Shown here: in pieces, positions 1 to 7,376 of the stretch
Numbering within the stretch: the first letter of the stretch is position 1
Layout: each line of letters opens with the position of its first letter
Assembly (NCBI GenBank): GCA_964389475.1
Contig: CAYMFD010000052.1
Location: 1-24,379, forward strand
Direction of reading: 5' to 3'
DNA length: 24,379 nt
Source: CAYMFD01 sp964389475
Lineage (GTDB): Bacteria; Bacteroidota; Bacteroidia; Chitinophagales; Saprospiraceae
The notes under the pieces: model-generated
What the model saw: the letters and a program-made list of their open reading frames with translations, nothing else
What the model was told of the DNA's origin: nothing
Database searches by the model: none
Made by a program: the position numbers and the translations under genes

Positions 1-155
1 ATAGGCTAACTCACGAGGATCACTTGGATGATTATTTAGATGAGCTTGCAGAAATTACTAGGATAGCCTATGATGGTGACTTCGAAGGGACACCTGAATG
101 GTTAACTCCTGAGTTTTTTAGACAGACGGCCGGCTACGCTTTTGAGGTGCGATAG
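1..155 (+). CDS. C-terminal end of an unidentified protein (partial)
   Basis: An open frame enters from the left edge (first complete codon at base 3) and stops with TAG at 153-155, giving about 50 residues. The segment is acidic and rich in aromatic residues: it runs from RLTHEDHLDD through a TPEWLTPEFF stretch and ends in FEVR. No motif lets me name a family, and the start lies outside the window. It is followed by about 100 bases of palindromic intergenic repeat before the dus gene. That it is coding rests on the uninterrupted frame and a plausible soluble-protein composition, so it remains hypothetical. Confidence 0.5.
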   Translation, partial: RLTHEDHLDDYLDELAEITRIAYDGDFEGTPEWLTPEFFRQTAGYAFEVR

Positions 156-173
156 AGTACAGTTGAAAGCGTT

Positions 174-261
174 GCCCTGAGCTATGCCGAAGGGTGGAAA
201 GCTCAAAACTGATAGTATTGAATAAGGTGATTGAGTGTAACGAAGTGCAATCGAAATCTCC
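174..261. repeat. Two REP-like intergenic palindromes
   Basis: Two adjacent imperfect palindromes lie between the upstream gene and dus. The first (about 174-195) has CCCT at 175-178 facing AGGG at 191-194 around a TGAGC...CCGA core. The second (226-261) begins GGTGATTGAG and ends AATCGAAATCTCC, with outer arms GGTGATT and AATCTCC differing by one base. This arrangement, a TGAG core with a CGAA partner, resembles intergenic palindromes common in Bacteroidota genomes. The second element matches, in inverted orientation, the element inside the tandem repeat at 1295-1521, so related copies flank dus. Confidence 0.55.
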
Positions 262-350
262 GTCGTGAGGAGCTGTAGATCCCTAAGGCCGCTCGTTTAC
301 ATTATTACTAGCTTTGGCCTATCAGTCACCACAAGCTCATATCATCTCCC

Positions 351-1280
351 TTGCAAGGGTTTACAGACTTCCACTTTCGCAATGCTTTTGACAGGTATTT
401 CACGGGTATTGATGTGTTCTATGCGCCATATATCCGCTTCGGAGGTAGCCTTGAGATCAAGCCAGTCTACCAGCGTGACCTGCAGCCCAAGAACAATACT
501 TCGATCAATCTGGTCCCACAGGTGATGACTTGTAGCGCAGAGCAGTTCCTATATGCGGCAGACTATGTACAGTCACTGGGTTACAACGAGCTCAACTGGA
601 ATCTCGGTTGTCCTTATCCCATGGTAACTAATAAGGGACTTGGGTCCGGCCTCATCCGTCATCCAGATAGGATAGATGCCATCCTAGACCGCGTACATAC
701 TGAGTCCGACATCACCGTATCGATGAAGATGCGGATGGGTTATGACGATAGTAGTGAGATTCTTAACGTCTTTCCTGTACTAGACAAGTATCCAATCAAG
801 AGTATTGGCATTCATGCTCGTATAGGAGCCCAACTCTACAAAGGAGGCGTTGATCTAGACAGTTTTCAGCGTTGTGTCGATCACTGTGGACAGACGCTAT
901 ACTACAATGGCGATATCACATCGGTGGAGGTATTTGAGATGCTGACTGATCGCTTTCCGAGTATAGATCACTGGATGCTGGGTCGTGGCTTGATTGCTGA
1001 TCCCTTCCTACCCGAGATGATCAAGCATAGAGATAGTAATTACCCCGACGATAAGTGGGAGCGATTCAGAAAGTATCACGACCGTCTCTTCACAGCTGCA
1101 GAGCAAAAGCTCACTGGGGAGAAGGCTGTCATCCGCAAGATGCTCAGCTACTGGGAGTACTTTGCCGCGCTTTTCCCTAATCCGACCAAGGTCGTCAAGC
1201 GGATCAAAAAGGCTAAGACGTATGACGCCTATGATGCTGGTGTCGACGCCTCCTTTGAAAGCGTAATGGCAGAGCTCTAG
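351..1280 (+). CDS. dus: tRNA-dihydrouridine synthase (start codon uncertain)
   Basis: FMN enzyme that uses NADPH to reduce specific uridines of tRNA to dihydrouridine. Numbered from TTG at 351, the protein shows QGFTD at the N-terminus, the catalytic-cysteine motif NLGCP (Cys87), the SMKMRMG strand, the HAR...YKGG FMN-phosphate region, and GRGLIADP late in the barrel; 309 residues is normal length. The start is unresolved. The same frame continues upstream as KLISSPLQG, which looks like the conserved first strand of the family, back to a stop at 309-311. Yet no ATG, GTG or TTG lies between that stop and 351. TTG351 removes the conserved proline-leucine strand; a rare ATC at 321 or a sequence error are alternatives. 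The gene stands alone, flanked by repeats, and faces the dehydrogenase gene. Confidence 0.87.
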   Translation: MQGFTDFHFRNAFDRYFTGIDVFYAPYIRFGGSLEIKPVYQRDLQPKNNTSINLVPQVMTCSAEQFLYAADYVQSLGYNELNWNLGCPYPMVTNKGLGSGLIRHPDRIDAILDRVHTESDITVSMKMRMGYDDSSEILNVFPVLDKYPIKSIGIHARIGAQLYKGGVDLDSFQRCVDHCGQTLYYNGDITSVEVFEMLTDRFPSIDHWMLGRGLIADPFLPEMIKHRDSNYPDDKWERFRKYHDRLFTAAEQKLTGEKAVIRKMLSYWEYFAALFPNPTKVVKRIKKAKTYDAYDAGVDASFESVMAEL

Positions 1281-1294
1281 TACTTATCTTGCTT

Positions 1295-1521
1295 TCTCTC
1301 TGTCTCTTCTCTGGCCGTCTCGCATTCTCACAAAAGGGATTTCGATACGCTACGCTACTCAATCACCTTTGGCAGCGGGCTTGTGGTGATCTCTCTGTCT
1401 CTTCTCTCGTGATCACTTCTCTCACAACATGGATTCTGATACGCTATGCTACTCAATCATCTTTGGCTGCATGGATCGTGCTGATCTCTCTGTCTCTTTT
1501 CTCGCATTCTCTCCGTCTCTC
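1295..1521. repeat. 95-bp tandem repeat (about 2.4 copies) carrying a REP-like core
   Basis: Direct repeats fill the gap between the convergent dus and aldehyde dehydrogenase genes. Unit A is 1295-1389, unit B 1390-1484, and a partial unit C starts at 1485 and runs to the dehydrogenase stop codon. Each begins TCTCTCTGTCTCTT, and the first two starts are exactly 95 bases apart. Units A and B each hold a GATACGCTA(C/T)GCTACTCAATCA core (1337-1367 and 1431-1461) similar to the reverse complement of the element at 226-261. The copies have diverged by substitutions and compensating one-base indels, so the duplication is not very recent. Confidence 0.85.
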
Positions 1522-2970
1522 CTACATTTTGACACATACATTCTTAGGCTCTGTAAAGAATCTCAAGGCCTCGTGCCCGCCTTCACGACCAACACCACTG
1601 GCCTTCATACCACCAAATGGAGTTCGCAGGTCTCTGAGTAACCAACAATTGATCCATACGATACCTGCATCTATCTGGCTAGCCATACGATGGGCACGCG
1701 TGATATCCTGTGTCCATAGCGTGCAGGATAGGCCATAGGTGGTGCTATTGGCTAGGGTGACAGCTTCCGCTTCATCCTCGAATGGTTGTAAGGTGACGAC
1801 AGGCCCGAATATCTCTTGCTGGCAGGTCTGGGATTCTGCTCCTAGGCCTTCGATGACGGTGGGTGCCACAAAGTATCCGTCCGCACAGCGACCCTCGAGT
1901 TGCACTTGGTGGCCTCCGGCGAGGACTACACCGCCTTCTGCTTTGGCGATATCGATGTGGCCTAAGACTTTTTCCATGTGTGCCTTAGACACGAGGGCTC
2001 CCATCTTAGTAGACGGGTCTTGTGGGTCGCCGACTGCCATTTTTTTGACCTTAGCGACGAAGTCATCCTTAAACCGATCGTAGATGGACCGCTGTATGAG
2101 TATGCGACTACCACAGAGGCAGATCTGCCCTTGATTGGCAAAACTGCTGTGGATACTCGTCCGTAGTGTTTCCTCGTAGTTGCAGTCAGCAAAGATGATA
2201 TTGGGGTTTTTGCCGCCCAGCTCTAGCGATAGTTTTTTAAACATCGGCGCGGCCACTGAGGCGATCGTCTTACCGGTAGCCGTACCTCCAGTAAAGGAGA
2301 TAGCCTTGATATCAGGATGCTCGACCATAGCGGCCCCTACCTCGTGGCCGTAACCGTGCAATATGTTGAGGACGCCTGGGGGTAGGCCCGCTTCATTGCA
2401 TAGCTCGGATAGTAGGTAAGCGGTGTATGGTGTTACCTCGGATGGCTTGGCGATGATAGTATTGCCAGCTGCTAGGGCAGGAGCTATCTTCCATGAGAAG
2501 AGGTATAGCGGGAGATTCCACGGGCTGATACAGCCTACGACGCCTATGGGCTGGCGTACGGTGTAGTTGACGGCAGTGCCAGGCATGATGTGAGCCTCTG
2601 AGCTGAACTGTGTGATCGCGTGGGCAAAAAACTTCAGGTTACTGACCACTCGCGGGATGTCTACAGCCTTAGCGAGAGAGACTGGCTTGCCATTGTCCCG
2701 TGACTCTGCAGCGGCAAATTTGTCCAGCCGATCATGCACTAGTCCAGCTAGACGTATAAGTATATCACATCGTTCTTCGGCTGTCATGCTCGACCAGATA
2801 GGGTAGGCTGCCTGAGCTGCTGCGACCGCTGTGCCCACATCCTCCTTGCCAGACCTAGGTATCTGTCCGTACACCTGTCCAGTTGCCGGCTCTGTGTTGT
2901 CTAGGTAGCTACCACTGAGTGGTGCTGTATGTTGACCGTTGACAAAGTTTTGGAGGATTATAGCTGACAT
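1522..2970 (-). CDS. Aldehyde dehydrogenase, ALDH8A1 / 2-aminomuconate-semialdehyde type
   Basis: NAD(P)-dependent enzyme oxidising an aldehyde to a carboxylic acid; cytosolic. From ATG at 2970 it has 482 residues, a usual ALDH length. Visible landmarks are SPWNLP with the oxyanion Asn152, AKPSE (Lys175, cofactor), FTGG (227-229), ELGGKNP with general base Glu250, GQICLC with catalytic Cys284, and EIFGPV near the C-terminus. The run NCWL with PFGGMK, and the similarity along the whole length to my memory of human ALDH8A1, favour a 2-aminomuconic or 2-hydroxymuconic semialdehyde dehydrogenase. Specificity within this superfamily is hard to fix by eye. The frame is open further upstream to 3174, but those 68 residues lack ALDH character and cover intergenic repeats, so I chose the internal ATG. 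No other tryptophan or aromatic catabolism gene lies nearby. Confidence 0.88.
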   Translation of the reverse strand: MSAIILQNFVNGQHTAPLSGSYLDNTEPATGQVYGQIPRSGKEDVGTAVAAAQAAYPIWSSMTAEERCDILIRLAGLVHDRLDKFAAAESRDNGKPVSLAKAVDIPRVVSNLKFFAHAITQFSSEAHIMPGTAVNYTVRQPIGVVGCISPWNLPLYLFSWKIAPALAAGNTIIAKPSEVTPYTAYLLSELCNEAGLPPGVLNILHGYGHEVGAAMVEHPDIKAISFTGGTATGKTIASVAAPMFKKLSLELGGKNPNIIFADCNYEETLRTSIHSSFANQGQICLCGSRILIQRSIYDRFKDDFVAKVKKMAVGDPQDPSTKMGALVSKAHMEKVLGHIDIAKAEGGVVLAGGHQVQLEGRCADGYFVAPTVIEGLGAESQTCQQEIFGPVVTLQPFEDEAEAVTLANSTTYGLSCTLWTQDITRAHRMASQIDAGIVWINCWLLRDLRTPFGGMKASGVGREGGHEALRFFTEPKNVCVKM

Positions 2971-3081
2971 AGACTTACTTTTTTGATACCCACAAAGTAG
3001 TGATTCTATAGGATTACCGTCTCTCATTTGGTACCAGGCTAGGTGGTTATGATTTTCTAGATCACCTGTGTACACCTCATA

Positions 3082-3297
3082 CATGCATCCTGTAAATCCT
3101 AGCATTCTGAAAATCCTCATGCTGACAATGTACACGTCACGAATGCCTTGCACTGCACACCGTATATCGCACACGGCTTCAGACCCTGTCCTCCTTCGTC
3201 GGCATCAGGGTTTCCTAGATTTCAAGATTTTCAAGATCGGCGGTGTCCACATCCCACATGCATCCTGAAAATCCTGATGCAGATAATGTACACATCA
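3082..3297. repeat. Duplicated intergenic element with short palindrome and 9-mer repeat
   Basis: Two copies of an element lie between the dehydrogenase and sdhB. Both start CATGCATCCTG and end AATGTACAC(g/a)TCA: copy 1 is 3082-3139 and copy 2 is 3257-3297. Copy 1 carries 17 extra bases that repeat the CCTG/AAATCCT theme, suggesting internal duplication or deletion. Between them are an imperfect palindrome with CCCTG and CAGGG arms (about 3184-3210) and a perfect tandem 9-mer TTTCAAGAT (3220-3228 and 3229-3237). This accounts for most of the 446-base gap; no protein-like frame is credible here. Confidence 0.7.
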
Positions 3298-3305
3298 TGT
3301 ACGCC

Positions 3306-3345
3306 AAAAGAAAAAGTCCCAACAAGCAATGCAGCTCACTGGGAC
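3306..3345 (-). terminator. Rho-independent terminator of the sdhCAB operon
   Basis: Read on the minus strand, GTCCCA (3345-3340) pairs with TGGGAC (3321-3316), with a further AGC/GCT pairing inside, and is followed by TTTTTCTTTT (3315-3306). It sits about 70 bases past the sdhB stop codon in the correct orientation. Confidence 0.8.
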
Positions 3346-3354
3346 CAATTTATC

Positions 3355-3417
3355 TGAAATCTGATATCCGACGTCTGACATCCGGAGACCGACGTCTTAC
3401 ATCTTACATCTACCGTC
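3355..3417 (-). repeat. Degenerate heptanucleotide tandem array after sdhB
   Basis: On the minus strand nine consecutive 7-base units start at the last base of the sdhB stop codon, with consensus GAYRTMR. Examples are GATGTAA (twice in a row), GACGTCG (twice), GATGTCA and GATATCA. One unit (GTCTCCG) departs from the consensus and the array ends in a partial GATA. It fills the space between stop codon and terminator hairpin. Seven-base spacing is exact over 63 bases. Confidence 0.75.
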
Positions 3418-4163
3418 TAGTCATCCGTACTCAGCACAGCGCCGATATACGATCTGTTCATCCGTGCGATATTCTCAATAGATATCTCTTTAGGACACTC
3501 TACTTCGCAGGCACCTACATTGCTGCACATACCGAATCCTTCTTTGTCCATCTGTGCTACCATCTTGGTGACACGCTGTGAGTGTTCGACCTGGCCTTGC
3601 GGTAGTAGAGCGAGGTGAGATACTTTGGCAGAGGTGAATAGCATAGCACTACCATTGGGGCAGGCAGCTACACAAGCACCACAACCGATGCAAGTCGCTG
3701 CGTCAAATGATCGTGCTGCCTCTCGCTGATCGATAGGTATCGCATTACCATCCTGCGCCTGACCAGTGTTAACGGATACATAGCCGCCAGCCTGTATGAT
3801 CCTGTCAAACGATGAGCGGTCTACTACGAGATCCTTAATCAGCGGAAATGCCGTTGATCTCCATGGCTCTACGGTGATCGTGTCACCATCCTTGAAGGCC
3901 CTCATGTGCAACTGGCATACCGTCGTACCCTGTTGTGGTCCATGTGGTCGGCCATTGATGACCATGTTGCAAGTACCACAGATACCTTCTCTACAGTCAT
4001 GTGCAAAAGCGATCGGCTCTTTGCGCTGTGAGATGAGGTCCTCATTAAGTACATCCATCATTTCTAAGAATGACATATGCTCGGTAGCCTCTACGCTGTA
4101 AGTTTCGAACTTGCCGGCTGCCTTATTTTCTTTCTGTCTCCAGACCTTGAGTGTAATCTTCAT
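3417..4163 (-). CDS. sdhB: Succinate dehydrogenase iron-sulfur subunit
   Basis: Carries electrons from the flavin of SdhA through three iron-sulfur clusters to quinone in complex II, on the cytoplasmic side of the inner membrane. The 248-residue protein has the N-terminal [2Fe-2S] ligands Cys57, Cys62, Cys65 and Cys83, then the ferredoxin-like motif CIGCGACVAACP (Cys158, 161, 164, 168) and CSNVGACEVECP (Cys213, 219, 223), which together bind the [4Fe-4S] and [3Fe-4S] clusters. All expected cysteines are present. It is the last gene of sdhC-sdhA-sdhB, 25 bases after sdhA. The sequence alone cannot exclude operation as a fumarate reductase. Confidence 0.96.
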   Translation of the reverse strand: MKITLKVWRQKENKAAGKFETYSVEATEHMSFLEMMDVLNEDLISQRKEPIAFAHDCREGICGTCNMVINGRPHGPQQGTTVCQLHMRAFKDGDTITVEPWRSTAFPLIKDLVVDRSSFDRIIQAGGYVSVNTGQAQDGNAIPIDQREAARSFDAATCIGCGACVAACPNGSAMLFTSAKVSHLALLPQGQVEHSQRVTKMVAQMDKEGFGMCSNVGACEVECPKEISIENIARMNRSYIGAVLSTDD

Positions 4164-4188
4164 GTCGTTGTCTTTTGATTGTGATGGC

Positions 4189-6183
4189 CTACTTATAACT
4201 ACGTGTCTTGAGCTCTACATTTTCGAAGACCAGCTCCTCCTTATGCATCATAGGCTCCTTATCATCCCACTCCCAGGCCGCTACATAGGTGTAATCTTCG
4301 TCATTACGGAGTGCCTCACCTTCTTCGGTGGCATACTCTTCACGGAAGTGTCCACCACATGATTCGTTACGGTTGAGGGCATCTAGCATCATCAGCTCTC
4401 CATGCTCTAGGAAGTCAGCTACACGCAGTGCCTTCTCTAGCTCAGGGTTGTACTCATCTGCGCTACCTGGCACGAATACGTCTGTGTAAAACTCGTCTCT
4501 GAGTTCTCTGATCATTTGGCGACCCTTCTTGAGGCCTTCAGCATTACGAGACATACCGCAGTACTCCCACATGATCTTACCTAGTCTACGGTGGAAACTC
4601 TCTACAGACTGATTACCCTGTACCTCCATGAGTCTAGATATGCGGCCAGCGACCTCCTGCTCAGCTGCAGCGAACTCTGGTGCAGCAGGATCTATAGATG
4701 GAGTACGTATCTCTTGTGACATGTAGGGCCCTATCGTGTATGGTGCTACGAAGTATCCGTCAGCCAGTCCCTGCATGAGGGCTGAGGCACCTAGTCTATT
4801 GGCACCATGGTCAGAGAAGTTAGCCTCGCCTAGCGCAAAGAGTCCCGGTACGTTGGTCTCCAGGTTGTAATCCACCCATAGGCCTCCCATCGTGTAGTGT
4901 ACGGCAGGGTAGATCTTCATAGGTACTTTGTATGGATTCTCCCCTGTGATCTTCTCATACATCTGGAAGAGGTTACCGTACTTGTTTTCTATGACTTTAG
5001 TACCCATCTCGATCACCTTTGCGTGGTCGCTCGGGTCCAGGCCCTTGCTATATGCCTCTGCCTTGCCGTACCGCTCTATAGCTGAGGAGAAGTCGAGATA
5101 TACGGCTAGCCCCGTCGGTGCTACACCCTTACCCTCGTCACAAGCGACCTTAGCTGCTCGCGATGCGACATCTCTAGGTACTAGGTTACCGAATGCAGGG
5201 TATCGTCTCTCTAGGTAGTAATCTCTGTCACCTTCGGCGATGTCGAGAGCGGTTTTCTTGCGTTCGCGGATAGCCTTGGCATCGTCTAGGCTCTTGGGTA
5301 CCCATACACGACCGTCATTACGGAGCGACTCCGACATGAGGGTTAGTTTGGACTGGTACTCACCTGATACAGGTATACACGTAGGGTGTATCTGCGTAAA
5401 GCAAGGGTTGGCCATCAATGCGCCACGGCGTACTGCACGCCATGCAGCGGATACGTTAGACCCCATCGCATTGGTCGATAGGTAGAATACGTTACCGTAG
5501 CCACCTGTAGCTAGTATTACGCAGTGTGCGGCATGTCGCTCTAGCTCTCCAGTGAGGAGGTTACGAGCTATGATACCACGAGCCTTACCGTCTTTGATGA
5601 CGACGTCTAGCATCTCGTGCCGATTATACATCTGGACCTGGCCTGTGCTGATCTGCCTTGACAGGGCTTGGTAGGCTCCTATCAGTAGCTGCTGTCCAGT
5701 CTGTCCTCTAGCGTAGAAGGTACGACTTACCTGCACACCACCGAATGATCGGTTGGCAAGCAGTCCACCATAGTCTCTAGCGAATGGTACTCCCTGAGCG
5801 ACACACTGGTCGATGATCTCTGTACTGGCCTCTGCTAGACGGTGTACGTTAGACTCTCTGGAGCGGTAGTCACCACCCTTGATCGTATCATAAAAGAGAC
5901 GGTAGATACTGTCTCCATCATTTTGATAATTCTTAGCAGCATTGATACCGCCTTGCGCTGCGATAGAGTGTGCTCGTCTCGGGCTATCGTGAAAGGTAAA
6001 TGCCTTAACGTTATAACCCAGCTCACCCATCGTGGCAGCTGCAGATGCACCTGCTAGACCCGTTCCTATGACGATGATGTCTAGGCGTCTCTTATTGTTG
6101 GGAGCTACGAGCGGGACATTAGACTTGTACTTTGTCCACTTATCTCCCAGTGGTCCTGGTGGTACTTTAGCGTCTAGTCTCAT
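4189..6183 (-). CDS. sdhA: Succinate dehydrogenase flavoprotein subunit
   Basis: Catalytic subunit of complex II, oxidising succinate to fumarate with covalently bound FAD. The 664-residue protein has the dinucleotide-binding GTGLAG at 40-45, the FAD-attachment region HSIAAQGGINAA with His72 as the predicted covalent ligand, an IHPTCIP motif in the substrate domain, and GGLWVDYN followed by GLFALGEANFSDHGANRLG near residues 430-465. The C-terminus is a helical linker domain. The length and a lead of about 35 residues before the first FAD strand match the Bacteroidota/epsilonproteobacterial form. It starts with ATG 58 bases after sdhC and precedes sdhB by 25 bases, so the three are surely one transcript. 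Confidence 0.96.
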   Translation of the reverse strand: MRLDAKVPPGPLGDKWTKYKSNVPLVAPNNKRRLDIIVIGTGLAGASAAATMGELGYNVKAFTFHDSPRRAHSIAAQGGINAAKNYQNDGDSIYRLFYDTIKGGDYRSRESNVHRLAEASTEIIDQCVAQGVPFARDYGGLLANRSFGGVQVSRTFYARGQTGQQLLIGAYQALSRQISTGQVQMYNRHEMLDVVIKDGKARGIIARNLLTGELERHAAHCVILATGGYGNVFYLSTNAMGSNVSAAWRAVRRGALMANPCFTQIHPTCIPVSGEYQSKLTLMSESLRNDGRVWVPKSLDDAKAIRERKKTALDIAEGDRDYYLERRYPAFGNLVPRDVASRAAKVACDEGKGVAPTGLAVYLDFSSAIERYGKAEAYSKGLDPSDHAKVIEMGTKVIENKYGNLFQMYEKITGENPYKVPMKIYPAVHYTMGGLWVDYNLETNVPGLFALGEANFSDHGANRLGASALMQGLADGYFVAPYTIGPYMSQEIRTPSIDPAAPEFAAAEQEVAGRISRLMEVQGNQSVESFHRRLGKIMWEYCGMSRNAEGLKKGRQMIRELRDEFYTDVFVPGSADEYNPELEKALRVADFLEHGELMMLDALNRNESCGGHFREEYATEEGEALRNDEDYTYVAAWEWDDKEPMMHKEELVFENVELKTRSYK

Positions 6184-6241
6184 ACGATATTGTTGTTTGT
6201 GTAGTCTGTATTCAATATTGACAATATAGTCTGTGGTTAAC

Positions 6242-6928
6242 CTACTTGGTAAAGAAGTAGATCAGTGGTATCGCTGCGAATGCAAGTGGTATGATTACAG
6301 CGTATATCTTGCCGATCATGCTGATGATCGGGGTGTATTTCTTATGGCTGAGCCCTAGTGTCTGGAATGCAGATGCAAATCCATGCCAAAGGTGAAACCC
6401 TAGCACGATCATACCTACAACGTATACGACAACTAGTAGGGGATTACGAAAAGTGTGGCTGACCTGGTAGTATAGATCCTTAACTTCATAGTCGATAGAC
6501 GCATACGTTACGAGCGGTACCTGGTCGGTAAATTTCATTTTAAACCAGAAGTCACCCATGTGAATGCATAGAAATGCCAAGATCAAGGTGCCTAGCAAAG
6601 CCATGTTTTTACTAGCCCATGTCGCATTAGCTCCCGTCTTGACTTTGTAGTTCTGGCCCTTAGATTGTTTGTTTTTGAGCCAGAGCAATATGCCTACCCA
6701 TGCATGTAGGATGATCCCCGCATAGAGACCGATGGAGGCGAATTTGATTAAGGGATTGGAAGTCATGAACTTCGCATAAATATTAAAGGATTCTCCGCCG
6801 TCATCTGCTAGAAGCTGGAGGTTACCAATCAGGTGCACCACCAAGAAGGTGATGAGAAATAGACCTGTGAGGCTCATGACCACCTTGCGGCCAATGCTGG
6901 ATGTTAAGAAGTTTGTAAACCAAGTCAT
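6242..6928 (-). CDS. sdhC: Succinate dehydrogenase cytochrome b subunit
   Basis: Single membrane anchor of complex II that binds haem b and the quinone. From ATG at 6928 the protein has 228 residues with five hydrophobic segments (about 16-36, 64-84, 108-128, 161-180, 203-225). Candidate haem-ligand histidines sit in or near them: His32, His75, His123, His158, His179 and His182. Together with the lack of an sdhD gene this fits the di-haem cytochrome b558 class (TIGR02046-like). The frame extends upstream to 7054, but those 42 residues are polar, non-conserved in style and interrupt the typical N-terminus beginning MTWF, so I chose the internal start. First gene of the operon; its promoter must lie in 6929-7100. 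Confidence 0.93.
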   Translation of the reverse strand: MTWFTNFLTSSIGRKVVMSLTGLFLITFLVVHLIGNLQLLADDGGESFNIYAKFMTSNPLIKFASIGLYAGIILHAWVGILLWLKNKQSKGQNYKVKTGANATWASKNMALLGTLILAFLCIHMGDFWFKMKFTDQVPLVTYASIDYEVKDLYYQVSHTFRNPLLVVVYVVGMIVLGFHLWHGFASAFQTLGLSHKKYTPIISMIGKIYAVIIPLAFAAIPLIYFFTK

Positions 6929-7376
6929 GTTCGTCTCGTCCGTGTTTTGATTAAGATATCTGCGTAGCGCTAAGTACTCCAATTTGCTACTGCGTGCTGT
7001 GAAGATAATTATACCATCGGACATAAGCATTGCTCTCTTACCTCCGCACAGCACACTATATCTGCTAAATCACTGACTGTAAAGGTAGTACCTCATAAAT
7101 GCCCATACATGGCGGGCCTGCACCATTTTTTATTTAGAATCAATCTACTTTTGGGCTCCCACTGAACAATCTAATGTGTCGTCTTAGGGGGTATATCCGT
7201 GTATTTATAGGCCTTACCCTTGGTTGCTAAGCTGAGAGGATCGTGCTTGTACTGTTCTTACTTACCGCCTCTTTATCATCAGGCATTAAAAGGTTCGCTG
7301 GATGCTGGCGACCGAGTATTTGTAATCTTGAGAATGATCAAGCTATGTTTCCTACACTTAAACTTACCTTTGCCAC
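6929..7376. other. Divergent intergenic region between sdhC and the pgsA operon
   Basis: About 450 bases hold no convincing gene. They must carry the promoters for sdhCAB (leftward) and the pgsA operon (rightward). A TACCTTTG at 7365-7372 fits the Bacteroidota -7 box on the + strand but lies only four bases before the ATG at 7377. On the minus strand TACCTTTA (7087-7080) is a one-mismatch box for sdhC. Neither has a clear -33 TTTG at normal spacing. I saw no riboswitch or tRNA fold. Confidence 0.4.

Noticed and set aside
265..525. Open frame of 86 codons before and over the start of dus
   Set aside because: It overlaps the dus coding region in another frame, its Ser/Arg-rich composition looks like a shadow, and its first part covers the palindromic repeat region.
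1289..1738. Open frame of 149 codons in the dus-dehydrogenase gap
   Set aside because: It is created by the pyrimidine-rich tandem repeat and then runs antisense through the dehydrogenase gene; no protein-like pattern.
2971..3174. 68-residue N-terminal extension of the aldehyde dehydrogenase
   Set aside because: It translates intergenic repeat DNA, lacks ALDH character, and the internal ATG at 2970 gives the family's usual length.
3068..3581. Overlapping open frames in the repeat region before sdhB
   Set aside because: They consist of translated repeats with His/Ser/Thr-rich low complexity and run antisense into sdhB.
6929..7054. 42-residue extension of SdhC
   Set aside because: Polar sequence ahead of the usual MTWF-type start; reading through the promoter region.
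7055..7376. Small RNA or riboswitch upstream of the pgsA operon
   Set aside because: No recognisable fold or terminator; nothing beyond AT/GC-mixed sequence that I can support by eye.
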